Shown here one piece after another: positions 63,432-64,000 of a stretch of 64,000 nt of DNA; within the stretch, counting starts at the first letter, position 1; every line of letters starts with the position of its first letter. Both the position numbers and the translations under genes were made by a program. Source of the DNA: Bradyrhizobium diazoefficiens (GTDB lineage: Bacteria; Pseudomonadota; Alphaproteobacteria; Rhizobiales; Xanthobacteraceae); contig NZ_CP067041.1 of assembly GCF_016599855.1 (NCBI RefSeq), forward strand, positions 6,850,501 through 6,914,500. Direction: 5' to 3'. Under the pieces are notes generated by a model that saw nothing but the letters and a program-made list of their open reading frames with translations, was not told the DNA's origin and made no database searches.

Positions 63432-63673
63432 CTTGCCTCGCGCGGAGCGCGATCCGCCATCATTCCGAGGCATGCGCCGGCGTTTGCCTGGGGCACCCTT
63501 CCCGCCGAGCATTGCTTCCTCCGAAACCAGACGCGGCGGTTCCCCCGCCGTCATTCGCTCTTTGGAAGAGTTCGCATGAATTAGTTGCTTTGGCAACAAA
63601 TTAATCGTGCAAGTAGTGTGGCAAGATAGCTGACATGACACCGGCTCGTCATTCCGGGTTCGTGCCAACTCAG

Positions 63674-64000
63674 TTAAGACAGCCCTATCCACTCGCCCGA
63701 CGCATCATCGTTCAGACGCCGCACGGCATCGGCACGCCGCGTCAGCACGGCGCGCTGGTTAATGTAGCCCTTGTCGGTGATCTCGCCGCCATCGACTGAC
63801 GGCGGTTCGGCAAGTAACAGCGCGCGCGTGGCGTGGCCGGAAGAGTTAGCGGCCTGCTCCTTCAGCTTTGCCAGCCCCTGGGCGATTGCGGCCCTGACCT
63901 TCTGATGGGCCAGCACATCGTTCGCGTCCGCGGTCTCGGCCAGGCCGGCATGCGCGCGGCACGCGGCGATGTTCGGGAACACCAGGAACCGCACCTCATC
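63674..64000 (-). CDS. feruloyl-CoA synthase-like acyl-CoA synthetase, C-terminal part (5' end outside window)
   Basis: The minus-strand frame is open to the right edge of the window. The last 106 residues read MRFLVFPNIAACRAHAGLAE ... AHQKVRAAIAQGLAKLKEQA ... ALLLAEPPSVDGGEITDKGY then INQRAVLTRRADAVRRL. The ITDKGYINQRAVL ending is the acyl-CoA-synthetase A10-type region as found in feruloyl-CoA synthases. The catalytic lysine is in DKGY. The rest lies beyond 64000. The ATG at 63994 is probably internal. Confidence 0.75.
   Translation of the reverse strand, partial: DEVRFLVFPNIAACRAHAGLAETADANDVLAHQKVRAAIAQGLAKLKEQAANSSGHATRALLLAEPPSVDGGEITDKGYINQRAVLTRRADAVRRLNDDASGEWIGLS

Noticed and set aside
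63432..63673. Possible small gene between marR and the ligase
   Set aside because: The short frames have no ribosome site or coding bias, so the gap is treated as a plain convergent intergenic region.

Overview
The window is a 64 kb piece of a high-GC alphaproteobacterial chromosome and almost certainly comes from Bradyrhizobium or a close relative. The evidence is a GcrA-type cell-cycle regulator, a SAM-II riboswitch, an OpgC-SGNH gene set, a two-half Dcd, many interspersed palindromic repeats (including the CGTCATTGCGAG type), and a LuxR/LuxI pair matching the B. japonicum BjaR1/BjaI isovaleryl-homoserine-lactone system. No rRNA, CRISPR array or prophage was seen. There is one tRNA and one insertion sequence.

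Layout. Positions 1-8.3 kb hold housekeeping and accessory genes: a GNAT gene cut by the window edge, an XRE-cupin regulator, tRNA-Gly, an O6-alkylguanine repair protein, AraC, VOC and SRPBCC proteins, a MATE exporter, an unrecognised 349-aa protein, a PAS protein and dCTP deaminase. From 8.4 to 9.7 kb is metZ under a SAM-II riboswitch followed by an intrinsic terminator. From 9.9 to 12.9 kb is an OpgC-type membrane acyltransferase with two paralogous periplasmic SGNH proteins, one of which has lost its catalytic residues. From 13.1 to 17.9 kb are apaG, hslO, argF, argD and gcrA. From 18.0 to 19.5 kb an IS4-family element sits inside a palindromic repeat. From 19.6 to 26.3 kb is the complete phosphate regulon phoR-pstSCAB-phoU-phoB with a Pho box before pstS. 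From 26.4 to 31.7 kb are envelope genes (YbhN-like flippase/synthase-type protein, BON-OmpA protein, polysaccharide deacetylase) and an SDR.

From 32 to 39 kb is an aerobic benzoyl-CoA (box) cluster: bclA, an alpha/beta hydrolase, boxC and boxB, with the divergent regulator boxR. BoxA and BoxD are not in the window. From 39 to 48.2 kb come an AraC gene, a VOC gene and a PRC-barrel gene. They are followed by an IclR regulator divergent from a Rieske oxygenase and a glutamine-synthetase-like ligase, and then an opposing liv-type ABC transporter operon lacking a binding protein. This set could form a gamma-glutamylation route for an aromatic or alkyl amine, which is inference. From 48.4 to 50.5 kb is the bjaR1-bjaI quorum-sensing locus, flanked by two small unannotated-type genes. 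From 50.7 to 59.7 kb is a LysR-headed operon with shikimate/quinate dehydrogenase, a complete five-part HAAT transporter, a Gfo/Idh remnant and a 3-dehydroshikimate dehydratase. It probably imports hydroaromatics and converts them to protocatechuate. The end of the window holds an orphan binding protein, a type II NADH dehydrogenase, a MarR regulator and the 3' end of a feruloyl-CoA-synthase-like gene.

Four aromatic or hydroaromatic modules (benzoate, an amine-type substrate, quinate/shikimate, ferulate) thus lie within about 32 kb, each next to its own regulator (BoxR, IclR, LysR, MarR).
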